Shown piece after piece: positions 15,031 through 24,100 of a stretch of DNA of 37,271 nucleotides. Within the stretch, counting starts at the first letter, position 1, and each line of letters begins with the position of its first letter. The stretch lies in NCBI GenBank assembly GCA_031268995.1, contig JAIRWK010000049.1:1-37271 (forward strand). Reading direction: 5' to 3'. Made by a program: the position numbers and the translations under genes. The notes under the pieces were generated by a model, which worked only from the letters and a program-made list of their open reading frames with translations, had not been told where the DNA came from and made no database searches. The stretch is from Planctomycetaceae bacterium (lineage in GTDB: Bacteria > Planctomycetota > Planctomycetia > Pirellulales > Thermoguttaceae).

Positions 15031-16340
15031 AATTCGTGAATTGTTTCATGTGCTTTGTCTGCCCAAGGTGAATCGGGCATTAAGTCTACGAAAAGTTGTA
15101 GATGTTCCACCGCGTCATTGATTGCCCCGACACGTTTCAACAACATTCCGAGATGGAAATGCACTTCTGCGTAATCGGGATGATATTTTAACGCTCCTTG
15201 AAATGCGGCGATTGCGAGTTGTTCTTCGCCGAGTTCGACTAAAACACATCCGAGATTTGCCCGCGCTTCTACGAATTCTTCGTCTTGCTCCAACGCTACA
15301 AAATAACGTTCACGTGCCGCCGCTAATTCACCGCGTCGATATAAAAGTTCCGCTATTTGGAAATTTAGTTGCGGAGTTGAGCCGTCGATTGCAATTATTG
15401 TACGATAAGTCTCCGTCGCCAATTCCAAATCACCCGACAACTCCGCACGCAAAGCCGCATCATAAAGCCGCTGAACTTGAAATCGCAACGTGCCGCCGTC
15501 AAAAATACCGTCCAATACAGATAACGACAACAATTCCGATTGGTCTGAATCCGGTTGCAACACCAATCGATCAAACTCGTTTTCGTTGTCTTTTGACTGT
15601 TGGTCGGTTGAGGTTGGAATTGTTGTTTGGCGGGGCAACAATTGATTTGGTGTAATTTGATTTTGCGAATCCGATTTTTTTTCGGTTTGCTTTGAATCTG
15701 TTACAAATTCAAACAAATGTTGTCCGTTAAGATCGACTGCGCCATTTTTTGTTACAACAAATAATTCCCGTCCGTTGAATCTGACATTTGCGGCGTTGAG
15801 CAGGTAGTTGTCAGTTGTGTTGTGTTTAATTTTTAGCAACATATTTGTTGCGTTTTGCGGTGAAATTCCGGTGTCGAGCATGTTGCGTATGATTCGCAGT
15901 ATCAAAACGCATTCGGTGTTGTAGTAGCAGAGTTTGTGTATTTGTTTGGTTGGGGTGATTAGTTGTCGGCGTTCGAGTTGTCGGACAATGGGCAAGGGCA
16001 ATTTCGTAATTTCGGACAACATTGACGTAGTGAAAAGCGATTTGGTCAAATCAGATGTTTCAACCATTTGCCCGCCGCCGTATTTGCACCAAAAAAACGC
16101 TTCTGAAATTATTTCAAGCCGTCCGGCTTCGAATGCTTCTTTGGTTGCCGCGTCGAGTTGGTCGTTCCACAAATTCCAGTTGCACGACAAAATATCGCCC
16201 TCGCCGACAACCACAATATTAACCGTCGGCAATAACTCACGCACAACTTCGCCGCCGCAAGCACGAACCGTTTTTGATGACTCTGTCCGACTCAAAGCCT
16301 TCAATTTACCAAGAAAATATATAGTTTTACCGTAAAGCAC
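15027..16340 (-). CDS. BRCT + MerR-like HTH + TPR protein
   Basis: A 437-residue multidomain protein. Residues 3-84 look like a BRCT domain (GKTIYFLGKLKALSRTESSK, then ACGGEVV and VNIVVVGEGD). Residues 103-172 resemble a MerR-type winged HTH (MLSEITKLPLPIVRQLERRQ, CYYNTECVLILRIIRNML, GISPQNATNMLL). After a polar Gln/Asn/Ser linker (about 215-265), residues 285-437 contain TPR repeats (LSGDLELATETYRTIIAIDG, RRGELAAARERYFVALEQD, ELGEEQLAIAAFQGALKYHP, RVGAINDAVEHLQLFVDL). This set suggests a DNA-associated regulatory or scaffold protein. Target genes are unknown, and the BRCT ligand cannot be predicted. Its last codon and stop lie in a family C repeat, so the C-terminus may have been reset by that element. 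Confidence 0.8.
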   Translation of the reverse strand: MLYGKTIYFLGKLKALSRTESSKTVRACGGEVVRELLPTVNIVVVGEGDILSCNWNLWNDQLDAATKEAFEAGRLEIISEAFFWCKYGGGQMVETSDLTKSLFTTSMLSEITKLPLPIVRQLERRQLITPTKQIHKLCYYNTECVLILRIIRNMLDTGISPQNATNMLLKIKHNTTDNYLLNAANVRFNGRELFVVTKNGAVDLNGQHLFEFVTDSKQTEKKSDSQNQITPNQLLPRQTTIPTSTDQQSKDNENEFDRLVLQPDSDQSELLSLSVLDGIFDGGTLRFQVQRLYDAALRAELSGDLELATETYRTIIAIDGSTPQLNFQIAELLYRRGELAAARERYFVALEQDEEFVEARANLGCVLVELGEEQLAIAAFQGALKYHPDYAEVHFHLGMLLKRVGAINDAVEHLQLFVDLMPDSPWADKAHETIHEL

Positions 16341-16346
16341 GTTTAA

Positions 16347-16429
16347 TATTCAAGCCGTTTTAAAAATTCCCGAAACCAACACACAACCGCAAAAAAATAA
16401 AAACTATTGCTCGTGTCAGGTTCGGTATA
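16347..16429 (+). repeat. Family A element, decayed
   Basis: ATATTCAAGCCGTTTTAAAA and CCCGAAACC at the left and GGTTCGGTATA at the right, with the middle replaced by A-rich sequence. Confidence 0.65.
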
Positions 16430-16483
16430 ATAATAAATTCCAATCTGATGTTACGAATTCGGAAACTTCCCCAATTAAACAGT

Positions 16484-16579
16484 TTTTGCGCTGAAGTTTT
16501 TTTCACCACGAAGGCGACAAAGTCGCACAAAGGTTTTTAAAATATCCTTTTTCGCCTTCCTCGCCTTCGTGGTGTTTAC
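16484..16579. repeat. Family C element, CACGAAG variant
   Basis: TTTTTTTCACCACGAAGGCG and TTCGCCTTCGTGGTGTTTAC form the arms. The GCAAAG of other copies is CACGAAG in both arms: a paired change that keeps the stem. Confidence 0.88.
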
Positions 16580-16622
16580 TATTCGATGTTACTTATTTTT
16601 CGCGGCGTAACTTTATCGCCGT

Positions 16623-16726
16623 TATACCGAAGCCGGTATGGGCGGTAGGCTTCGCCCTTGAACAACCGCTTCACGTTGTTGCGCTTGCGTGTTCAGCTTC
16701 GGGAATTTCAAAACAACTTGAGTATA
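16623..16726 (-). repeat. Family A element
   Basis: A full copy, TATACCGAAGCCGGTATGGG to ACAACTTGAGTATA, lying 29 bp past the UbiA-family stop codon. Confidence 0.92.
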
Positions 16727-16755
16727 TTTATAGTCGTGTGAATTATCGAAACCTT

Positions 16756-17472
16756 TTATGTCATTGAGACAAAGCGACGTAGCAAAACCGCAACTGGATA
16801 CAACACAACCACGAGAGCCGCACTTATTATACCAACAAAAATTAAACACGCTACCGAATCTATCAAAATCAAGCATGATAAGGCGATTCCTACGTATTTT
16901 TGTATTTTTTGCGAACCGGCTTCAAAACGCGAAACCATTGTGATGCACATCACATACGCGCCGACAAAAATTGACAAAACAACATGCGAAACCAACACCG
17001 CACGCTCCGCCGTAAAAAATACAAAAAGGTAACACAACATCCGACACGCTCCCATTGTGAAAGGTCCGATAATTGACATTCGTTTTAGAAATGCGTCATA
17101 CGAAATCACAAATAAAAATAACAAAGTAACAACCCCAACCGCGATACGTTTCTCATAATCACTGCAATTGCCTATAAACGGACAAACGAAACCAATAAAT
17201 ACGCCAAAAGTTACCAAACACATTCCCAATATAAACACTGTTGTGATGGAAATTCTACCCGAAGGAATAGGTCGTTCAGGACGTTCAACTGCATCCGTGT
17301 CCGCGTCAAAATAGTCATTCAAAACCATACCGCCAAGATAAATTGACGATGTCGAAATCAAAAGGAAAAGCAACAAAATAAGATTGTTGCCGCCGCCGAT
17401 AAAATACGCCGCCAAAACGTTAGACCAAAGCGTCGGCAATGCCGAAACGCGTAATAATTGAAGTATTGCCAT
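16756..17472 (-). CDS. UbiA-family prenyltransferase
   Basis: A 238-residue integral membrane protein with about seven hydrophobic helices. The first Asp-rich motif is intact, NDYFDADTDAVERPERPIPS (residues 52-71), as in UbiA enzymes that transfer an isoprenyl chain to an acceptor using Mg2+. The second motif is weaker (SYDAFLKRMSIIGP). LRVSALPTLWSNVLAAYFIG at the N-terminus is like the helix 1 of EboC-type or homogentisate-type relatives. At 238 residues it is shorter than UbiA itself (about 290). The acceptor cannot be told: quinone, lipid or sugar-phosphate are all possible. It opens after a decayed A fragment and is not in an operon with a quinone gene in this window. Confidence 0.85.
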   Translation of the reverse strand: MAILQLLRVSALPTLWSNVLAAYFIGGGNNLILLLFLLISTSSIYLGGMVLNDYFDADTDAVERPERPIPSGRISITTVFILGMCLVTFGVFIGFVCPFIGNCSDYEKRIAVGVVTLLFLFVISYDAFLKRMSIIGPFTMGACRMLCYLFVFFTAERAVLVSHVVLSIFVGAYVMCITMVSRFEAGSQKIQKYVGIALSCLILIDSVACLIFVGIISAALVVVLYPVAVLLRRFVSMT

Positions 17473-17486
17473 GATTTATTTGTGTA

Positions 17487-17516
17487 GGTATGCCGAGCCG
17501 GCATGGGCTGTAGATT
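17487..17516 (-). repeat. Family A terminal fragment, decayed
   Basis: GGTATGCCGAGCCGGCATGG then GCTGTAGATTTT resembles the terminal hairpin and first bases of A. The stem is preserved as TGCCG/CGGCA, i.e. with a paired change. Confidence 0.6.
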
Positions 17517-17524
17517 TTAGTAAA

Positions 17525-18454
17525 TTATTTGGGGTTGGCGTGTACTTTGCAAGCTGGTTTTGCACTCTTAAATTCAGCAACTCCTGCCGCCGTAACGTTT
17601 GTGTCTCGTAAAGCAAGCATCGTCAATAAAGTCATTTGCTCAAAGTATTGGAAAGATTCATCGGACAAATCAGGACAACTAAAGACAATGAAAATTTTAA
17701 TTGAATTATTCTTGCTCATTATCTCGATATGTTTGTCCGTCAATGCAACATTAGAAAAGTAAACTGATTCTAATTGAAGTTCTGAAATAGCCGATGCAAT
17801 TTGATCTGTCATTAGTGGAGTGTCCGCAATCCCAATGTTTCTCAATTGCGGATTGGCTTCAAGAAATTCAATAAATGCTTGCTCTGAAATTTTTGTGGAA
17901 ATTTTCAAGTTAATAGAGATTAAAGATTTATCTCCTGTGATCTGTAATAATTGATGATCTGTAACGGCAACATCGTGAAGCCCAAGGTGCTCTAGCCCTT
18001 TACAGTTCAATAACACATCTGCCAATAAATCCGTCATTGTCATGTTATGTATGGTAATATGATTTAAAAACGGTAATTTCGATATTTGGGATATTTTGTC
18101 TATATCTTGCGGAGTTACAGTTACTCCCTTAGCATCAATGTCAATCGTAATTACCTGTTCACGCAGAAGAAAATATAGCGTGGATTGATCCATGTATTGT
18201 TCGGTCGGAATTTTTGTTACGAATATTCCTTTAGTCATATCCAGAGCCAGAGGGCTGTGAAAATATTGGAGAACAGTGCCATTAATTGTGAAACTTGACG
18301 TTTTTAGATTCGCCACAATATACGACTGACGAATATACGGTTCAAAAAAGAAAAAACAGAACGTAAGCACATTCAACACAATCAAAATAAACAAAATCAA
18401 AATGAAATGACTTTTACGAGGTTTGTTGTTATCTTCGGGGACTATTGGGGACAT
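17525..18454 (-). CDS. Leucine-rich-repeat-like membrane protein, paralogue 1
   Basis: About 309 residues. I use ATG 18454 (MSPIVPEDNNKPRKS) because AGGA lies about 10 nt upstream and the same start is conserved in paralogue 2; an upstream GTG at 18508 overlaps that gene's stop. Residues 15-38 form one hydrophobic anchor (FILILFILIVLNVLTFCFFFF) and the rest is probably extracytoplasmic. From residue about 95 there are LRR-like units of the type MTMTDLLADVL, AVTDHQLLQI, LTDKHIEIMS and NVTAAGVAEFKSA, spaced about 24-26 residues, as in cysteine-containing or bacterial LRR ladders. The end is FKSAKPACKVH. The gene lies 50 bp downstream of its paralogue, in tandem. Function is unknown; protein binding is likely from the fold. 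Confidence 0.75.
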   Translation of the reverse strand: MSPIVPEDNNKPRKSHFILILFILIVLNVLTFCFFFFEPYIRQSYIVANLKTSSFTINGTVLQYFHSPLALDMTKGIFVTKIPTEQYMDQSTLYFLLREQVITIDIDAKGVTVTPQDIDKISQISKLPFLNHITIHNMTMTDLLADVLLNCKGLEHLGLHDVAVTDHQLLQITGDKSLISINLKISTKISEQAFIEFLEANPQLRNIGIADTPLMTDQIASAISELQLESVYFSNVALTDKHIEIMSKNNSIKIFIVFSCPDLSDESFQYFEQMTLLTMLALRDTNVTAAGVAEFKSAKPACKVHANPK

Positions 18455-18504
18455 GTTAAAAATTCCTGTTAAATTTTTTATCACGAAAAACACGAAAGGC
18501 TCTA

Positions 18505-19398
18505 TCACTTCACATCACCATCTACTGCACAAGCTGGTTTTGCACTTTTAAATCCGGCAACTCCAGAAGACGTAACACTTGTACCGTACAAATTGAGCCA
18601 ACTCAATGACGGCATTCTCTTAAAATATTGTAAGGAGTCATCTGATATGTGAGAGCAATCAGAGAGTAAAATAATCTTGACAAACCTGCTATTACTCATT
18701 ATCTCAATATGTCTATCTGTTAATGATCTTTCGCCTAATGAGATGATTTCTAATTTTGGGAGTCTTGAAATTGTCAATGCAATTTGATCGGTCATTGGTA
18801 TAGCATTCTTACTGTCAATTCCAATCAATTGCGGATTGGCTTCAAGAAATTCAATAAATGCTTGCTCTGAAATGTTTGTAGAATTTTCTAGGCGGAAATT
18901 TATTAGAGAGCTGATTTTTCCAAGCTGGCGAAGTTGGTGATCTGTGATTACTACATTATCTAGGGCAAGGGAATTTAATTTTTTATAATTCCGCAATGCC
19001 TCTATAAGTGAATCCGTCATAGTCATGTTGCTCATGTGAACATTACATAAAAAAGGCAATTCCGATATTTTGGATATTCTGTTTATATCTTGCGGAGTTA
19101 CAATTATTCCTTTGCCGTTAATAACAATCGCACTCACTCTTTCACACTGAAAAAAATATGGTACGGCTGGATTGCGCGTTCCGTACCCTATAAACCTATT
19201 CCCCAACAATCCATAAGTCTCGTACTCAACTTTTAAATTTGAGGAATTAATTTCCCTCATAATATTCGCCTGACGGACATACGGTTCAAAAAAGAAAAAA
19301 CAGAACGTAAGCACATTCAACACAATCAAAATAAACAAAATCAAAATGAAATAACTTTTACGAGGTTTGTTGTTATCTTCGGGGACTATTGGGGACAT
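18505..19398 (-). CDS. Leucine-rich-repeat-like membrane protein, paralogue 2
   Basis: A 297-residue tandem paralogue of the preceding gene. The leader (MSPIVPEDNNKPRKSYFILI, then one transmembrane segment) and the DNA around its start are almost identical to paralogue 1 over about 130 bp, while most of the ectodomain is much more diverged. LRR-like units again carry the T-D/T-S signature (MTMTDSLIEALR, VITDHQLRQLG, LTDRHIEIMS, SVTSSGVAGFKSA). The block around ISEQAFIEFLEANPQL is also near identical in DNA. The mosaic of near-identical and diverged blocks suggests gene conversion. It probably shares a transcript with paralogue 1. Confidence 0.75.
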   Translation of the reverse strand: MSPIVPEDNNKPRKSYFILILFILIVLNVLTFCFFFFEPYVRQANIMREINSSNLKVEYETYGLLGNRFIGYGTRNPAVPYFFQCERVSAIVINGKGIIVTPQDINRISKISELPFLCNVHMSNMTMTDSLIEALRNYKKLNSLALDNVVITDHQLRQLGKISSLINFRLENSTNISEQAFIEFLEANPQLIGIDSKNAIPMTDQIALTISRLPKLEIISLGERSLTDRHIEIMSNSRFVKIILLSDCSHISDDSLQYFKRMPSLSWLNLYGTSVTSSGVAGFKSAKPACAVDGDVK

Positions 19399-19419
19399 GT
19401 TAAAAATTCCTGTTAAATT

Positions 19420-19499
19420 CTTTTACCGCAAATGGCAACAAAGCCGCACGAAGTTTTAAAAATATCCTTCTTCGCCTTCCTCGCCTTTGCGGTGATTTT
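19420..19499. repeat. Family C element
   Basis: ACCGCAAATGGCAACAAAGC and TTCCTCGCCTTTGCGGTG form arms around GTTTTAAAAATATCC. It lies between paralogue 2 and the zinc-ribbon gene, 22 bp upstream of the paralogue 2 start. Confidence 0.85.
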
Positions 19500-19525
19500 C
19501 TTGATGGCAAAACCGTAAACTTCCG

Positions 19526-20530
19526 TTATTCGAAAGTTTGGTTTATGAATTGCGTTCCGTTGGTGATATTATATTCTTCTTTTTCGATGCGGTAATCCTT
19601 GATCAGCTCGATAGGATCGCGGAAAAATTTTCTCAAGTAATTGACAATTTCCGGCGGCAATTGTGTAGCGTTTGTGCGTTTAAGATGCGATGAGATTAAA
19701 ATTGCGTTGTAATTTCCGCTATTTTTAAGCGTGAACGCAAACCCGCCATTTGCGCCGGCACGTTGCACAATACCGCCAAGTTCGATTATTCGTTGTACGT
19801 TGTCGTTATTTGGATCGAATGTTCCGTTGTCTGCTCTGAATCCTATCGGCGAGATTGGAACCGGCGTTTGCGCTTCTACCGGCAAAAATAAAATCGTCGC
19901 ATCCACATCCGGTAACTTGACACCAAACTCATTTTTGTACGATAATTTGCCCTCAACCCTAATCTCCAACTCACCCGAATTGTCACCAACCGTATTCGAC
20001 AATATTCCCCTCCCCGATTTGCCAATAACCCCAATTTCATTAAACACAAAACCAGATACAAAACCAATAATAAATACCAACAATATCAATAACACCGCCA
20101 ATTTTCGATTTTTAATACTGCGCAAAATGGTTTGTTTTTCTTTGTTCGGCGTTATTTTTTGTGAGGAGTTATTGTTTTCGGTGTCGGTGGTTTGTTTTTT
20201 TGTGTGCGGCAATACCAAAGGTTTATCATGCGAATCCGCGTCGGGCAAAGATGTCCAAAAATCCTCTATCCATTTGTCAACCTCATCCGCCTCAAGTGTA
20301 CCAAAACCAGTTGGCAATTGTGTTTTTGGGGACTGTTGAGAGTTTGTTATTTTATTGAGTCCGTTACGTTTGATGTGCAGATAAAGTTGTTCGGCTTTCG
20401 GGTCAGACACATCCGGCACAACAATTTTTTTCAAACATTGCGGACAAATTATCGTCTTCCCCGACGTAAACGAACTAGCCTTCATCATCAATTGACAATG
20501 ACTACAAAAAAAACGAATTGGTGTTGACAT
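19526..20530 (-). CDS. Zinc-ribbon membrane protein
   Basis: A 334-residue protein with an N-terminal C4 zinc ribbon (FFCSHCQ, Cys9 and Cys12; ICPQC, Cys29 and Cys32), of the kind that opens many planctomycete membrane proteins (I/V-x-F-x-C-x-x-C...CPxC). A polar Asn/Gln/Thr-rich linker follows, then one transmembrane helix at about 147-168 (LAVLLILLVFIIGFVSGFVF), then an outside domain of about 165 residues (KLPDVDATILFLPVE, GNYNAILISSHLKR). The outside domain resembles small beta-sandwich or carboxypeptidase-regulatory-like sequence, but I cannot name it. Topology suggests zinc ribbon inside, beta domain outside. Function unknown. Confidence 0.8.
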   Translation of the reverse strand: MSTPIRFFCSHCQLMMKASSFTSGKTIICPQCLKKIVVPDVSDPKAEQLYLHIKRNGLNKITNSQQSPKTQLPTGFGTLEADEVDKWIEDFWTSLPDADSHDKPLVLPHTKKQTTDTENNNSSQKITPNKEKQTILRSIKNRKLAVLLILLVFIIGFVSGFVFNEIGVIGKSGRGILSNTVGDNSGELEIRVEGKLSYKNEFGVKLPDVDATILFLPVEAQTPVPISPIGFRADNGTFDPNNDNVQRIIELGGIVQRAGANGGFAFTLKNSGNYNAILISSHLKRTNATQLPPEIVNYLRKFFRDPIELIKDYRIEKEEYNITNGTQFINQTFE

Positions 20531-20541
20531 TTCTATTGTGA

Positions 20542-20559
20542 TATACCGAAATCGGTATA
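20542..20559. repeat. Perfect 18-bp palindrome like the A terminal hairpin
   Basis: TATACCGAAATCGGTATA is the A-type end joined to its own reverse complement, the shortest form seen. It lies 12 bp upstream of the zinc-ribbon gene start codon (- strand), so it could also affect translation or serve as an operator. Confidence 0.75.
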
Positions 20560-20618
20560 ATTTTGAATAAACGGTTGTTTTGTCCCTTGTGCACTTATTG
20601 TCCCTAAAACATAACGCA

Positions 20619-20721
20619 TATACCGTAGCCGGTAAGGCGATGGGTTTCGCCCCTGAACAACCGCTTCACGTTGTTGCGCTTGCGTGTTCAGCTTCAGAAA
20701 TTTTAAAGTAGCTTCAGTATA
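20619..20721 (-). repeat. Family A element
   Basis: A full copy, TATACCGTAGCCGGTAAGGC to AAAGTAGCTTCAGTATA. Confidence 0.92.
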
Positions 20722-20799
20722 ATAACTTCAAAAAAAGCCCGTGCTATCCTAACAACCATAAAAACTCTGTCAAGCAACACCACAAATGATCAAATATAT

Positions 20800-20903
20800 T
20801 ATACTCAAGCTGTTTTAAAATTCCCGAAGCTGAACACGCAAGCGCAACAACGAGAAGCGGTTGTTCAAGGGCGAAGCCTACCGCCCATACCGGCTACGGT
20901 ATA
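20800..20903 (+). repeat. Family A element joined to a D element
   Basis: A full copy, TATACTCAAGCTGTTTTAAA to ACCGGCTACGGTATA, immediately followed by GCACGCAGAT of family D, as at 27664. Confidence 0.93.
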
Positions 20904-21000
20904 GCACGCAGATGACGCAGATTTTGGAAGGATATTCGCAAGATCAAAAAAATAATATCTTTGATCCGCGACCATCTTTTGGAATCTGTGTTATGTGCGT
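20904..21000 (+). repeat. Family D palindromic element
   Basis: Left arm GCACGCAGATGACGCAGATT, centre around ATCAAAAAAATAATATC, right arm GGAATCTGTGTTATGTGCGT. The arms are imperfect inverted repeats. Confidence 0.85.
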
Positions 21001-21179
21001 GTTGTATTTTTTTATTGTATTTTGTATGGAAGGGGGGGTTTTGTTTTATTATTTTTTGATTATATTTTCCCGACACTTGTCTTTTAGTTTAGCCTTCTTT
21101 TTTATGATTCCGTAACTGGTATGAGGGATGGGGGGCATCCGTACTGGTTTTCGGTATATTACTGTATAGAAAATATAAC

Positions 21180-24100
21180 ATGACACACGAATTGATTTTG
21201 ACATCTGTTGCAAATGGTTTGGAATCGGAGGGTGGCGGTTTTTGTGTAGTTGCCGCTGACAGTTGTTTTCCGGAATCATTGATCGAGAATCTATTTCAAT
21301 TAAGCGATTACAGATATCACACTCGCCCTGACGCGGACGACGTACATCTTAACCCCGTCATCTACTCCCACACAATAATCAGCCCCCAAAACGCCTCGCC
21401 CCAATCCTCCATAACATATCCTTCAGCCTCGCTGCAAAACAACAAAAAAGAAAATATCACAACACAAAATAATTGGCACGTACTCTCTCGTATTGCGCCG
21501 GCAGGTCAAGATTATCAAGGAAAACAAAATCAATTGGCGCATCATATTGTTTTGAGTGAGGATGAGCTTGTTGTTGAGGGACCGGCGTGGTTGTTGGCGT
21601 TGGCGGGATTTCATTTGACGCAATGGTACACGCCACCGATAAATTTTCCAATTGGTCGCCCTGTGCCGACAATTTCGCTATTTGGAATTCCGCCTCAAAC
21701 TTGTCGTCAGAAGATTGCGCGTGAGCGTTTGCGGCTTGATTTGCGCAAGATGTCGGTCAAAACGGATGATCAATTGACTCCCGAAATGTTACGGCAACTG
21801 ATCCAAGCCGAAGAAAACCAAATCACAACAACAGACATGCCCACTTCGCCTTGTCCTGCTTGGAAGGAGTTGACGGGCGATGCGGGTTGGGGCGGAGTTT
21901 TGGCGGAAGCTGTGCGCAACAAAAAAAATACCGCAGTAATTTATCCGCAAGGAACAAATATACTACCTCTGTTTGTTGAATCTCTTGCAATTGTTCCTGC
22001 TCAATTTATTTGGGATACGACTTTTACCACTTGCTATTTTGACCCGAATAATAATGTTGATGCGGACAAGCCGAATGTGAATAAAAGTTTTCGCAAATCG
22101 CCGACCCAAAAAACAAATCCGCCAATGCTCAATTCACCTTACCAATTGACGGGAGTTATTGCGGGGTCGCGTGAAGCTGAGGAATTATTGAGCCAAAACG
22201 ATATTTTGATAATTGATCTAACACGCCGCGCGGTTGAGCCGCCGGAAGGAATTTTTGTCAAGTTTGCTATTACCGGTGAAGAAAATCATTTGCCCGTCGA
22301 AACCCATTACCCAACCGAATCCGCTATGAACGAATCCAAAAATAAAACAGAACAAAATAATCTCAACCAATCCCAAAATGACACAAACCCGACAAACGAA
22401 TCCGCCGCCGAAACCGAAAATAATAAAATTTCAGACTCGCCGGATAACGGTAATTTGAAATTCGAACCAAACACAAATCCGGCGAATTTGTCAATCACCC
22501 CGCAACCGCCAAACATGCCCGTACCACAACTCGATACGAAACAATCATACGCCGCACAAAATAAAAATAAATTATTGAACAATTTGACGTTTTCACTTTC
22601 AAGAAATCAATTTTATCTTTCTTATCTTATTGCGTTGATAATTATTGTTGGTTTATTGTTGTTGGTGGTTGATCAGATTTCCGGTCTTGGGACGTTGCGA
22701 TTTCTTTTTGGGCAAAAAAACACTCCGCAAGTGATTGTTGATCCTGAACAGGCGATTGTTGTCCAAAATCCAGAGTCGCCCGCGAAAAACGCCGACACGG
22801 AACAAAAAACCGCCGAACAAATCAAAGCCGAACAACAAACAAAACTCAAACAAGCAATCGCCGAATTTGATAAAAAACGCAAGAAATCCGCCGACGAATT
22901 GGAAAAATTTATCAACACATTCCGCTGTCCAAAATATCTGCAACTCATTCCGCCTTCAATAAAAGGAAATGTAATTATCGTACCAAAAAATTCGCATTTC
23001 GATCAACTTGCGGATTTGCATCAATTTGGCGCGGGGTTGAGGTTGGAGTGGATTTCGTTGTGGGATTTTGAGGGCAAAAGGATTGAAACGAGGCGGTTGC
23101 AATTTAACATCGGCGACCCAAAAGACCAAGATAACAATCCCGATCAAAAAACCGAACAAAATAACGCCCCCGAAAATACACAAACCAAAAATTTGCGATA
23201 CAGAGCCGTGAATTTGAACGGGGCGGAAGTCAAGATTGAAGCGGACAACGTGATCGCGTTACCAGACCCGAACAGGTTCGAATGGGAAGTCGTTGCGATA
23301 ATTCAAAACAAAACACAAAAAAATAAACAAGACGATAAACAAGAAAATAAAACAGAAAATAACGACAAAAAAGATAACGACAATAATTCCGTAATTGATG
23401 ACAATAAGACGACGGAAGTTAAATTATTTCATGTTAGGTTGGAGGCGGACGGGTTATATATTCGTTGGGAGCGGAGCGGTCTTTTGCCTGAAAATTTTTA
23501 TGATACGCTTAGGGTATCGCTTGGTTTTCTGCGGTTTTCGGTTGAACAATTTGCAGGCGACGGCAACGAAATTCTTTTAGACGACAACTCTCCTATTGTC
23601 GACGCGAACGCGAAAGAAAATCAAAATACACACACCACGCAACTGTTCAAACCAACTCTTGTTTCGCCGGTTTCACCTGCGATTGGTTTTGGCGAAGGCG
23701 GACAATTGACGGTTGCGATGCCGTTTGCGGAATCGCCTTGGAGTCTTTTATTTAACAACGCCGATCAATTTGATTACAAATTAGAATTAGATGCCAAAAG
23801 CCAACCTGAATTGATTGCCGATGTTGAAACCCGAATTAAAAAAGCTGAACAATCAAATATTGTCGAGTTGGAATTTACAACTCAAAAGGTTGAGGCGTTG
23901 CGGGTAAACCGCGACGAGGCGGCAGTTTCCACAGACACGTACTTTCCGCTACAAACAAAATTCACCGCAGAAACAAATACAAACGCCGTTTTGTGGAACG
24001 ACACGTATCAAAACGAAGTGAAAGAGTTGCGCGGAAGGTTGGCGGCGATTGATGGTGAGGTCAAGGCAGCGGAGAACGAGGTTGACCAAATTAAGCAAAA

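Larger units (their letters stand above)
16341..16755. other. Repeat-filled gap
   Basis: This 415-bp gap holds a decayed A copy, a C element and a full A copy. The stretches 16430-16483 and 16580-16622 carry nothing recognisable. There is no room for another gene. Confidence 0.75.
20531..21179. other. Divergent-gene gap rich in repeats
   Basis: This 649-bp gap separates the divergent zinc-ribbon (-) and GAP1-like (+) genes and should hold both promoters. It carries a small perfect palindrome, two A copies in opposite orientation 78 bp apart, and a D element joined to the second A copy. 21001-21107 is T-rich with no recognised feature; 21108-21160 resembles a decayed A end. Confidence 0.7.
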
